The notes: generated by a model not told the origin, from the sequence alone. A stretch of 57,402 bases of DNA from an uncultured bacterium (GCA_949744905.1 CATKCE010000121.1:1-57402); one strand, 5' to 3'; shown: positions 28,038-37,174, counted from the first letter of the stretch. Made by a program: numbers and translations.

Positions 28038-30587
28038 CTAAATATCGCATTCGAATTCGTATTTTCCGCTCCCCGAAGTTGCGACGGTCCCGTCGGGAAG
28101 CTCGACAACGCATTCGCAACAAGCCGGGACAACTATCTCGAGACGGAATTTGCCGTTGTCTATACGCCAGTACGTCGACGCTTTTCCGAACGGCGTTTTC
28201 ACGTTGCCGCGCGCATACGTTATGCCGCCGCCCAATACCGGGCGGACGCGGTACTTACGGTATCCTCCCGCCAAAGGCTCCATGCCGAGTATCCTGCGGT
28301 ACATAAAATCGCCCACCGAGCCGAAAGCGTAATGGTTAAAAGACAACATGCCGCCCGTGCCGTCTTTTGCGATGTTGACTCTGCCGTCGGGCGTTATGCC
28401 GTCCCATCGCTCCCAAACGGTGGTGCCCCCAGCTTTGACTGCGTACAGCCACGAAGGGCACTCGGTATTGAGCAGCATTTTGTACGCCTCGTCCGCGTGT
28501 CCGTTATCGGCGAGCGCGAACAGTATATACGGAGTACCGGGAAAACCGGTCCCTATTTTATAATCGTTGCGGCGCACAAGCTCCGCAAGATTATCCGCCG
28601 CAGCCTGTCTCTGCTCCGGCGGGAACATGCCGAAATAAAGCGGCAGTACGTATCCGGTCTGGAATTCCTTTTTAAGTTTGCCTTTTCCGTCGGTAAACAC
28701 TTTGACATACGCGGCGGCGACTTTTTTCGCCAGCGAACGGTATCTTGCCGCGTCTTTGCTTATTCCTATCGTCTCCGCAACGTTTGCAAGGATATTTGCG
28801 GTATTGTATAGACTTGCGGTCGCCGTCCACTTGCTGCGTTTTTGCCAGTCGCTCATCTTCGGAGCGTCGGGCGCAACCCAATCGCCGAAGTGGAACATGG
28901 AAAAGGTGTGCCAGATATATCTTTTTTTGCCTATGCTGCAAAAATTGGCCCAGAACTTGCACGCTTCGACATAATTGCGCATGCTTACATACGAGCGCAC
29001 CAGTATATCCTCGTCGCCGCGCGCGAGATATTCCGCCCACGGCACCAGCACACACGCGTCACCCCAAAAGTCGACAGCCATTTTCGGCATAGTAGTGGGA
29101 AATCCGTAACCTTGCGAAGGTATCGTATTCGGCACTCCTCCGCTCCGCAACTGCTCGCTGCGCAGATCTCCCAGCCATTTGTCGTAAAAACGCGAAGTAT
29201 CGAAGTTATAACTTGCAGTGCGGGCAAACAGCGCGATATCCCCCGTCCACCCCATACGTTCGTCGCGCTGGGGGCAATCGGTGGGAATATCCACAAAATT
29301 TGACTTTGCGCTCCAAACTATATTGGACTGCAATTTGTTGAGCATTTCGTCCGAGCACTCGAAACTGCCCGAGACGTCGATATCCGAATACAGCGCGTAA
29401 GCGCATAAAGAAATATCTTCCTTGTCTATGCCGCTTACCGCAACGTACCTAAATCCCATATATGTGAGACGCGGCGAATAATTCTGCATTCCGTCGCGGC
29501 AAATATACGTCGCGGTCGCCTTTGCCGAACGAAGCGGCTCAACGCACAATCCGCCGTCGGGCGTAAGAACTTCGGCATGGCGGAATACCACCGTCTGTCC
29601 TTTTTTGCCCTTTATCTCCGCCGATACCACTCCCGCGAAATTTTGTCCGAAATCGTATATTATCTCTCCGTCGGAACGTATTTGCGCCGATACCGGCTCC
29701 ATCTTTTCATGACGGCGCACCGGAACGCCGAGTTGCGCCACGATAGAGGGCTTTATCTTTATTTTTTCCACGGAGGCTTTTCGCCATATCGCGTCGTCGA
29801 TAACCACGGTGGCGTCGTAAGTCTCTCCGTCGTAAAAGTCCGCCGCGCGATAATTGCCGTTACGGCTGACAAGCCAGCTTTCGTCCGTGCCGATGACTTC
29901 TTCCGAGCCGTCGATATACTTTATCCGCAACTCCATGATAAACGCCTGCCGCGGCGCAGTGATGCGATTGCGGCGCGTGAATATAAAAGAACCGACCGCC
30001 CAGCCGCCTGCCACCGTAACGACGATATCGTCGTCGCCGCAAAGCACGTCGGAAACGTCGTATGTCTGGTATTGCAAAGTATTTTTATACGATGTAAAAC
30101 CCGGCGCGAAATAGTCCGAGCCCACTTTGTGACCGTTTATATCTATTTCGTAAATTCCGAGAGCGGTACTGTAAATAAAAGCGGAGTCTATCTCCTTTTT
30201 TAACCTTATATTTTTACGAAATACCATGGGCGCGGGCGACACGTGCTTTTCGGTAAACTTATATTCGCCGTCGGTTATCCACTCCGCCGCCCAAGGAGTT
30301 CCCATTCTTCCGGTATAAAACTCGCACGACGCGGTATCGGTCTCGCCGGTACTGTCGGTGGCGCGCACGGTTGCGGTATATTTACGAAACGGCGTAAGAC
30401 GCGCGCCTGCGTACGGAACAAGCACTTGCTCGTCGGTATCGCGCGACCAGTTTTCCAAAGAAAAATGCGCCTTCCACAATTTTACGTTTTGTTTGTCGCT
30501 CTCGAAAACAAACGAAAACCGCGGCTGCGGATTATCCGTTACGCACCCGTGTTCGAGATTTTCGCAAAGCATTTTGGTTATTTTCAT
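28038..30587 (-). CDS. glycoside hydrolase family 78 alpha-L-rhamnosidase
   Basis: LTYMGFRYVAVSG, DCPQRDERMGWTGDIALFARTASYNFD, AGGTTVWERWDGI, HYAFGSVGDFMYRRILG. Confidence 0.93.
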   Translation of the reverse strand: MKITKMLCENLEHGCVTDNPQPRFSFVFESDKQNVKLWKAHFSLENWSRDTDEQVLVPYAGARLTPFRKYTATVRATDSTGETDTASCEFYTGRMGTPWAAEWITDGEYKFTEKHVSPAPMVFRKNIRLKKEIDSAFIYSTALGIYEIDINGHKVGSDYFAPGFTSYKNTLQYQTYDVSDVLCGDDDIVVTVAGGWAVGSFIFTRRNRITAPRQAFIMELRIKYIDGSEEVIGTDESWLVSRNGNYRAADFYDGETYDATVVIDDAIWRKASVEKIKIKPSIVAQLGVPVRRHEKMEPVSAQIRSDGEIIYDFGQNFAGVVSAEIKGKKGQTVVFRHAEVLTPDGGLCVEPLRSAKATATYICRDGMQNYSPRLTYMGFRYVAVSGIDKEDISLCAYALYSDIDVSGSFECSDEMLNKLQSNIVWSAKSNFVDIPTDCPQRDERMGWTGDIALFARTASYNFDTSRFYDKWLGDLRSEQLRSGGVPNTIPSQGYGFPTTMPKMAVDFWGDACVLVPWAEYLARGDEDILVRSYVSMRNYVEACKFWANFCSIGKKRYIWHTFSMFHFGDWVAPDAPKMSDWQKRSKWTATASLYNTANILANVAETIGISKDAARYRSLAKKVAAAYVKVFTDGKGKLKKEFQTGYVLPLYFGMFPPEQRQAAADNLAELVRRNDYKIGTGFPGTPYILFALADNGHADEAYKMLLNTECPSWLYAVKAGGTTVWERWDGITPDGRVNIAKDGTGGMLSFNHYAFGSVGDFMYRRILGMEPLAGGYRKYRVRPVLGGGITYARGNVKTPFGKASTYWRIDNGKFRLEIVVPACCECVVELPDGTVATSGSGKYEFECDI

Positions 30588-30650
30588 TTTCCCGTATCCT
30601 CGTCGAATATAATTTTTGCCTTCTTACAGTTTACGTATCATTATACAAAT

Positions 30651-30679
30651 ATTTTATCATGGCGGTTTTACTATTTCAA
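30651..30679 (-). promoter_or_regulatory. sigma-A promoter for GH78-GPH-GH2 operon
   Basis: Minus TTGAAA-N17-TAAAAT with extended -10 TGa. Confidence 0.75.
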
Positions 30680-30687
30680 TATCTTTG

Positions 30688-30714
30688 CGTAAACTGACCG
30701 TTTTACGACGTAAA
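30688..30714 (-). promoter_or_regulatory. candidate regulator site: 21-bp-phased direct repeat
   Basis: Minus TTTACG-N15-TTTACG, 8 bp upstream of the -35. Distal half also forms TTTTACGaCGTAAAA. Confidence 0.55.
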
Positions 30715-30743
30715 ATACTTTTGAGGTGTATTCCGACTGTAAC

Positions 30744-30784
30744 AAAGGCGCAAACGGCGCGTTATTTCCGCCGTTCGCGCCTTT
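30744..30784. terminator. strong hairpin downstream of the 4TM gene, probable terminator
   Basis: AAAGGCGCaaACGGCG...CGCCGTtcGCGCCTTT. Confidence 0.6.
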
Positions 30785-30807
30785 ATCTTATCAGCCGAAT
30801 TATACCG

Positions 30808-31287
30808 TTACGCTTCTTTTTTGCGTAGTCCGAAGAACGCCGCCACCATTGCGGCGACCATTGCTATTCCGTAGAACACAAAACCGGATATCGCCGTATA
30901 AACGGAAGCCATATTTTCGGGCGTTTGCATTGTGAGTCTAACACTTTCATCGCTGAACAGTATAAATCCAAATCCCTCAACTCTAGTAATTATAAAATTT
31001 ACCAAGCAGATGCCCAAAAATATAGGAATGAGGATTTTGAATACGTCTGTAACGATATTTACTATCTTACCCAAGATACAGTCAAATTCAAATTGCGCAA
31101 GCACTAACAATGCAGCAAGCATAATCATTACCAATATTGTCATAACAACAAGAATACCTATTGTTACATCATGGTAATATCCCACAGCGCCAACATTAAC
31201 ACCATAAAGAATTGCTCCGATAAGAGCCATAATAAGCGCTCCCAAAGTAATCCAAGTACTTACGGATTGCTTTTTGATAAATTCCAT
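30808..31287 (-). CDS. hypothetical four-TM membrane protein, cotranscribed with the permuted GH3
   Basis: 159 aa with hydrophobic segments; 1-bp intergenic gap to the GH3 stop. Confidence 0.8.
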   Translation of the reverse strand: MEFIKKQSVSTWITLGALIMALIGAILYGVNVGAVGYYHDVTIGILVVMTILVMIMLAALLVLAQFEFDCILGKIVNIVTDVFKILIPIFLGICLVNFIITRVEGFGFILFSDESVRLTMQTPENMASVYTAISGFVFYGIAMVAAMVAAFFGLRKKEA

Positions 31288-31288
31288 A

Positions 31289-34200
31289 TTATGCTTCCTC
31301 CTTTTTTGCAGGTATCACACTGAATGCAAGCCAAACAGCCCCCATGATTGCAGTTAGAACAGCACCGACTATTATTAGCGAATTTATAGCCGTTTCCCAC
31401 CAAGGAATCACTCTTATAGTCGAAATATTAACTACCGCGCTATTAGCAAATGCATAAAACTGATATTTAAGATTCTCACGAGCTTGATTTACAAGCGTGG
31501 TATCGTTTTTGACACTTGCAAGCGAAATGTACGGCCAATTTGCATCGTTTCGTTCTCCGTTACCGATAGTACTGTTATCGCCTTGGAAATCGGCAACCTG
31601 AGTAACTGTTGCCATTATCATGCTTTCGGCAATAAAGTACTTATTATTAGTAGCCATATCGGTAGAAACAATACCTTTAAATCCCCATTCCTCACGCAAT
31701 ATGTTTTTGAGCATACCGACATGATGAGAAGCGTTTGTCGCGCCTATACGGTTGAAAGCTACCATAACTGCAAGACCGTTAGCGTCATCAAGAGCGCCTT
31801 GGAATCCTCGCAAATCGGTCTCGCGCATTTTTTGTTCGGTCATATATGCCGATATTCCGCTACGTGTATGTTCTTGGTCATTAAATCCCATATGTTTAGG
31901 GCCTACAATAAATCCTTTAACCAAAGCTCCGCCAACAACGCCGTAACCTATACGGTTTGTAAGCATCGGATCTTCCGATACATATTCCAAATTACGTGCA
32001 TTATAAGGAGTACGACGCTGAGTAAGACCAACGCCCCAATCGGTAAAGTTATCGGTCCACAATCCGGATTCTCCTTGAAGCACGCCCCAATCCCAAGCCA
32101 GTTCCGGATTAAAAGACGAGCCCAAAAGAGTCATGGAAGCAAGATTCACATAATTATCGCGTCCTTCCGAATCTTTTACGGTACAATCCGCACCATTAAG
32201 TCCGTTAGGTCCTTCACGCTGAATAACGATAGGATTATCTATATTTTTAAGAACATCGGTTCTGCTACCGCCATGTATTATAGCACCGATTGCATTATCT
32301 ACAGTGATATTATCCACAAGATTCTGCCAATAAGGGTCTTCTATATTTACAATCTGTTCATATCCTATCTGCTCGGCATTAAATTTTGTTCCGTTATCTT
32401 CACCGTTAACGTTTTTTGCTTCTTCTCCGTTATTGTTTATTGTGTATTGCATGCCGCGAATTTCTTTTACCCACTCATCAAAACGAGCGCTGTCTTTTAA
32501 GTTAAATCCGTCGGCTTTTTCATTGTAGTCTATGGGATATGTTGCTTCCCAATCATTACGACTTAAATAAGTTACTGCATTCGGCAACCAATAGTTAAGA
32601 TCGGCATTGTCGGCAACATTTTTAACAACATTACCGTTATCTATAGCATAAGTTGCGCTATCGAATGCAGGATTGTTCCAAACGCGTGTCGCATTTGATT
32701 TACCTGCCGAATCCATACCGTCGGAAGTCTTATAACCTTGCGCAGCAAGAATGTTGTTTACAGCTTCATGTGCGCCTGCAGCCGCAGTAAAGTAGTAATC
32801 TCCATCGTCGAGAATGTAAGTTTTTGCTTTTTTATAATCATACGATGCAAGATATTTTGTTGGAATAGTTATTTCCACTCTTTCGGTTTGACCGGCTTTT
32901 ACCTGTACTTTTTTAGAATTAAGGAACATTACAGCCGATTTTTCAACAAGATTATCTTTATCATACTGAGTATAAGGTTGCTGAACGTAAAGTTGAGCCA
33001 AAAACATGCCGTCTTTATTACTGTTGTTTTTCACATCAACCAAAGCCCTAATGTTGCCTTCAGGGGATTTATCAACATTTATGCTATAAAGACTTTGCTC
33101 ATAATTAAGATACGATAAGCTGTGCCCAAACGAATATACTACTTCATTTTTGTAATCCCATTCATTACCTTGTGTTGCACCTGTTGCGGATTTTGCTTTA
33201 GAGGAATCGGCATTTACAATACTATCATAATAGCGGGTCTCATAGTATTTATAGCCGACATAAATACCCTCGGCTTCAACAATAAAATATCCTCCGCTAT
33301 ACATGTTAAAGTTTCTTCCAAACGAACTGACTTGACGCTCATTAGTAAGGTCCTGCCCGGGGAAACGAGGGTCCTCACCGTATTCCGCTACCGATGCAGC
33401 AGTATAATCGTTAAAGTATCCTCCGCCGAAATTCATAACGGCAGGAGCAGATGTATTGTCGTAAACATAAGTATCGGGAAGAGCACCCGTAGCATTTACC
33501 TTGCCGGTAAGCACATTGACTATACCTGTAAATTGATGAACGTTAGGTACTCCGATGTATGCAATAGCGTCGACTTCGTGTGCGCCGCCTTTTGCAATTT
33601 CTCCGAGTTCCAAAGTACCCGCCGAGTTAACAAGCACTATAACTTTACTGCATGTTTCCTTTGCAACGTCCACTACCGCGAGTTCGTCTTCGGAAAGTGC
33701 AAACGGATCTTTTCCTGTAGGATTGCCAGCCATATTTACCGCCGTTCCCGGTGCAAACGTATTGTTTTCACCGCCGGGACGTTGAAATACACATATACCA
33801 ATCGAATCAGAGGGAATTTGAGATTTCCAATCCGCAGGAGCACCGCCTTTACTTTCATAAATATCGGGACGAACTTCTCTTATTTGATAGTTCGTCATAT
33901 CACCTATACTTGTATTTATGCGATAAGGATAATTTCTACCTTCTTGAATTGCAAGAATTGTATTATGCGCTTCTTTAAGCACAGTGTTTATAGAATATCC
34001 TGCAGTTTCAAGAGCTTTAACCAAATCCACGCCGTCGTACTGACTGCTTGCAACCAAGCCACCTGCCGCACCTACACCTTGATACGGGATGTACGCCGCG
34101 CCGCCGAATAAAGCAAGCTTTGTCGATGCAGGAGAAGGCAGTGGAAGCGCATTGTTATCGTTTTTCATGATAACAGTACCCTCTTCACCTTGGCGTACAG

Positions 34201-34441
34201 CATTTGCTTTTATGGCAGCAATAAAATCATCCGCCGTTTCATAATCGCTTTTATATTTTGTTGCACCCTCATCACGGTTGATCTCAAAGCTATGCGTTCC
34301 CAACGCCGCGTCTATTTGGCTTCGATAAGTATTTGCTACTTCGGAACCAATAATAAAGAACGCTAATAACGTAGCAAACACTGCCGTAAGTCCGCGCCAC
34401 AGCGGCATAAGCTTTTTGCCTACTTTCAAAAAGTTGTTCAT
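31289..34441 (-). CDS. membrane-anchored GH3 with permuted domain order (GH3_C - Fn3-like - GH3_N) and TM at both ends
   Basis: EGTVIMKNDNNALPLP and SFGHSLSYLNYE precede LEYVSEDPMLTNRIGYGVVGG, KHMGFNDQE and FKGIVSTDMA; N- and C-terminal TM helices. Confidence 0.88.
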   Translation of the reverse strand: MNNFLKVGKKLMPLWRGLTAVFATLLAFFIIGSEVANTYRSQIDAALGTHSFEINRDEGATKYKSDYETADDFIAAIKANAVRQGEEGTVIMKNDNNALPLPSPASTKLALFGGAAYIPYQGVGAAGGLVASSQYDGVDLVKALETAGYSINTVLKEAHNTILAIQEGRNYPYRINTSIGDMTNYQIREVRPDIYESKGGAPADWKSQIPSDSIGICVFQRPGGENNTFAPGTAVNMAGNPTGKDPFALSEDELAVVDVAKETCSKVIVLVNSAGTLELGEIAKGGAHEVDAIAYIGVPNVHQFTGIVNVLTGKVNATGALPDTYVYDNTSAPAVMNFGGGYFNDYTAASVAEYGEDPRFPGQDLTNERQVSSFGRNFNMYSGGYFIVEAEGIYVGYKYYETRYYDSIVNADSSKAKSATGATQGNEWDYKNEVVYSFGHSLSYLNYEQSLYSINVDKSPEGNIRALVDVKNNSNKDGMFLAQLYVQQPYTQYDKDNLVEKSAVMFLNSKKVQVKAGQTERVEITIPTKYLASYDYKKAKTYILDDGDYYFTAAAGAHEAVNNILAAQGYKTSDGMDSAGKSNATRVWNNPAFDSATYAIDNGNVVKNVADNADLNYWLPNAVTYLSRNDWEATYPIDYNEKADGFNLKDSARFDEWVKEIRGMQYTINNNGEEAKNVNGEDNGTKFNAEQIGYEQIVNIEDPYWQNLVDNITVDNAIGAIIHGGSRTDVLKNIDNPIVIQREGPNGLNGADCTVKDSEGRDNYVNLASMTLLGSSFNPELAWDWGVLQGESGLWTDNFTDWGVGLTQRRTPYNARNLEYVSEDPMLTNRIGYGVVGGALVKGFIVGPKHMGFNDQEHTRSGISAYMTEQKMRETDLRGFQGALDDANGLAVMVAFNRIGATNASHHVGMLKNILREEWGFKGIVSTDMATNNKYFIAESMIMATVTQVADFQGDNSTIGNGERNDANWPYISLASVKNDTTLVNQARENLKYQFYAFANSAVVNISTIRVIPWWETAINSLIIVGAVLTAIMGAVWLAFSVIPAKKEEA

Positions 34442-34624
34442 TTTGCCTCCTTACAAATATGTTTTATATAATTTCACCGACGAAGCGCCCTTTTCCCCTT
34501 TTCGGGCGTTTCCGACAGCGCAATTACCGTGTAAAATCCGGCTTATCAGAGTATTTTCACAAAGCGTTTCGAATCATTTTCCAAGATTTTTTATATATCT
34601 TTTTATCGTGTCGGATAGAAAGAT

Positions 34625-34644
34625 GAAAAGGACGCGTCCTTTTC
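34625..34644. promoter_or_regulatory. 20-bp perfect palindrome, candidate operator
   Basis: GAAAAGGACGCGTCCTTTTC starting about 27 nt downstream of the predicted TSS. Confidence 0.55.
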
Positions 34645-34677
34645 GCGGCGAACCCATTGCCTTTTTTTGTTAACGCA

Positions 34678-34706
34678 ATTATATAATGATAATACGACGC
34701 TGTCAA
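34678..34706 (-). promoter_or_regulatory. consensus-perfect sigma-A promoter for GH3+4TM operon
   Basis: Minus TTGACA-N17-TATAAT; about 230 nt leader to the start codon. Confidence 0.85.
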
Positions 34707-34737
34707 TAGGGTTTTGAAAAATTCATGCCTCGACTTA

Positions 34738-34764
34738 CGTAAACTTACATTTTTTTTACGCAAA
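34738..34764 (-). promoter_or_regulatory. candidate regulator site: 21-bp-phased direct repeat
   Basis: Minus TTTGCG-N15-TTTACG, 31 bp upstream of the -35. Confidence 0.55.
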
Positions 34765-34792
34765 CTTAATTCGCGCCGTATTTTCGCGGCAT

Positions 34793-34820
34793 AAAAAAAT
34801 CCCCTCAAAGGGGGATCTTT
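34793..34820 (-). terminator. terminator of the M23 peptidase gene
   Basis: AAAAAATCCCC tcaaa GGGGGATCTTTT. Confidence 0.8.
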
Positions 34821-34829
34821 TCATACGAT

Positions 34830-35441
34830 TTACTTGTTGTTCTCCACATCGATATATTCCGCCGCGTTGACGAGTTTGCCGTCTTTCTTCATTTCGAGAT
34901 GCAGGTGCGCGCCGAGGTGCTGTTCGCACGACATGGTTCCCACGCTACCGATTTTGGCGCCGCCCGTCACTTTGTCGTTCTCGGCAACCGACGCGGATTC
35001 GAGCCCTTTATAAATGGAAGTGTATCCGCCGGCATGCTCGATAGTTACCACAACGCCTTCGAGTATGGTGTTTTCCACCGATTTTACGGTACCGTCGGCA
35101 ATGGACATTACCTCGCTTCCCGCTTTTGCCTCGAAGTCTATACCGTTGTGACTACGCCATTGTTTGAGCGTCTCGTTGTACACCAGTTTATCGAGAGCCG
35201 CAGGCTTTGTAATCTTGCATTCGCCCAAAGGAGCCACAAAGGTTATCTGTACGGGCGGTACGACAACGTCGGTATCGTTGTCTGTGGGCGTCTTGGTGCG
35301 CAGACCGAATGTCAGCGACAGCGCAAGCGCTACCGCCACTACCGCTACCGACGCACATATCGCTATGGCGTGCGCGCTTTTACGGCTTATGCGCCCGGGG
35401 CGTTTTTCCGCCGAGGGACGTGTACTCTTATACGTTCTCAT
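34830..35441 (-). CDS. M23-family peptidase (LytM), membrane-anchored
   Basis: NGIDFEAKAGSEVMSIADGTVKSVENTILEGVVVTIEHAGGYTSIYKGL..HLHLEM. Start set at MRTYKSTRPS. Confidence 0.9.
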   Translation of the reverse strand: MRTYKSTRPSAEKRPGRISRKSAHAIAICASVAVVAVALALSLTFGLRTKTPTDNDTDVVVPPVQITFVAPLGECKITKPAALDKLVYNETLKQWRSHNGIDFEAKAGSEVMSIADGTVKSVENTILEGVVVTIEHAGGYTSIYKGLESASVAENDKVTGGAKIGSVGTMSCEQHLGAHLHLEMKKDGKLVNAAEYIDVENNK

Positions 35442-35527
35442 TTTTGTTTTACCTCCGAAAACTTTTTGTTTGTTTTTATTTGTGCTTTGATTATCGCCAC
35501 GGTTTACGCACTTTATACACGTTAAAC

Positions 35528-35562
35528 AAAAAAAGTCAGTGAATTTTTTCACAGACTTTTTC
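35528..35562 (-). terminator. rho-independent terminator after dnaB
   Basis: AAAAAGTCaGTGAA tttt TTCACaGACTTTTT. Confidence 0.8.
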
Positions 35563-35590
35563 CGTATCGCTCTTATATTAAATATCTTAC

Positions 35591-37174
35591 TTAAAAAATG
35601 TCCTCGACGTCGGCGGAATCGGGCGCGGAGAGTATCTCCTCCGCCGTTTTTTCGCTTATGCGGAACGCCGGTTCCATGGGAGGAGGCGCCGCATCGTAAC
35701 CGACAAAGTCGCCGCTTCCCCTTTCGGGCGGAATATTGCGTTCGAGCTGCGCGGTAGCGCGCGAGCGGTCCACATCGAGGAAACGCACCGACGGACCGTC
35801 CCATTTAAGTTCGACCGACCCGGTCTCGCCGTTTCGGTGCTTGGCTATTATAAGCTCTACCTTATTGCGCTTTTCTTCGTCGACGGATACGTCGTCTTTA
35901 TCGAATTCGCGATATATGAACATTATGATATCGGCGTCCTGCTCTATTGCGCCGGATTCGCGCAAGTCAGACATCTGCGGTTTTTTATTGGTACGCTTTT
36001 CCACTTCGCGGGACATCTGGCTTAAAAGCAGTATGGGCACGTTGAGTTCTTTTGCGGCTATCTTCATCATACGCGTGATCGTGCTGACTTCCTGTTGGCG
36101 GCTCTCCACCCTTTCGCCGCTGGTCATTAGTTGCAGATAGTCCACCATTACAAGATCGAGTCCTTTTTCACGCTTCAATCTGCGGCATTTCGACAATATC
36201 TCTATAGGAGTTGTAAGCGACGAATCGTCTATATAGATCTGCGCTTTGTCGAGTCTTGCCTTGGCGGCGACTATAGCCTTCCAGTCCTCGGGGCTGAGCC
36301 GTCCCGAATTGGCTTTGCTCATGTCCACGCGCGCTTCGCTGCATATCATACGCTTTGCAAGCTGTATCGCAGGCATTTCAAGATTGAAAACCGCGCACTT
36401 GAACGGATCGGGTTTGCCTGCCGCGGTCTTGCGGTTGGCGTGCATGGCGGCATACGAAATAAAATTCATTCCTATACTGGTCTTGCCCTGACCCGGACGG
36501 GCGGCGATAAGTATAAGGTCGGACGCCTGAAAACCGTTCAGTATCGCGTCCAGTCCCTTAAATCCGGTGGGGATGCCCTTGCCGGACGTCGGGTCGCGGT
36601 ACATCTCCTCCATGCGCGATATCGCCTCGACAATGCTGGGCTGTATCTCGCGTAGCGCGCTGCGGTCGTTTTCCTCGCCCAAAGCGTATATTTCACGCTC
36701 GGCAAACGCCAGCGCGTCGTCTTTCGGGTCTCCCACAAAAGCGACGTCTGTTATCTTTTGCGCCGCGGCGATAAGTTTACGCAACGACGAAAGTTTTTTC
36801 ACAAGCCCCGCATAGTGCTTATAATTGGAAGCGCCGGGCACGGTATTGCTAAGGTCGGTAAGATATGTAAGTCCGCCCACGCTTTCAAGCAGACCCATGG
36901 TATCGAGTTGCTGCATAAGCGTCACAACGTCCACAGGTTCGTCGCGTCGGGATAAAAGCGTCATCGCCTCAAAAATATTAGCGTGCGCTTTGCTGTAAAA
37001 GTCGTCGGGCGTAAGTTCCGATAATATGTGTATCGGCGCGTCGGCGTCCAGCAAAACACACCCGAGCACCGCTTGTTCGGCTTCGGTGTTGTGCGGCAAC
37101 ACTCTGGCTTTTAAGTTTGGATGATTCGGGTCCACGTCGAAACTCTTCGCGTACGTGTTGGATTTTTTCGGCAT
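35591..37174 (-). CDS. dnaB: replicative DNA helicase
   Basis: LPHNTEAEQAVLGCVLLD, LIAARPGQGKTSIGMN, LVMVDYLQLM, DLRESGAIEQDADIIMFIYR. Confidence 0.96.
   Translation of the reverse strand: MPKKSNTYAKSFDVDPNHPNLKARVLPHNTEAEQAVLGCVLLDADAPIHILSELTPDDFYSKAHANIFEAMTLLSRRDEPVDVVTLMQQLDTMGLLESVGGLTYLTDLSNTVPGASNYKHYAGLVKKLSSLRKLIAAAQKITDVAFVGDPKDDALAFAEREIYALGEENDRSALREIQPSIVEAISRMEEMYRDPTSGKGIPTGFKGLDAILNGFQASDLILIAARPGQGKTSIGMNFISYAAMHANRKTAAGKPDPFKCAVFNLEMPAIQLAKRMICSEARVDMSKANSGRLSPEDWKAIVAAKARLDKAQIYIDDSSLTTPIEILSKCRRLKREKGLDLVMVDYLQLMTSGERVESRQQEVSTITRMMKIAAKELNVPILLLSQMSREVEKRTNKKPQMSDLRESGAIEQDADIIMFIYREFDKDDVSVDEEKRNKVELIIAKHRNGETGSVELKWDGPSVRFLDVDRSRATAQLERNIPPERGSGDFVGYDAAPPPMEPAFRISEKTAEEILSAPDSADVEDIF

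Noticed and set aside
35591-37174. Possible intein in DnaB (527 aa, longer than usual)
   Set aside because: Walker A and downstream motifs are uninterrupted; extra length is in terminal extensions.
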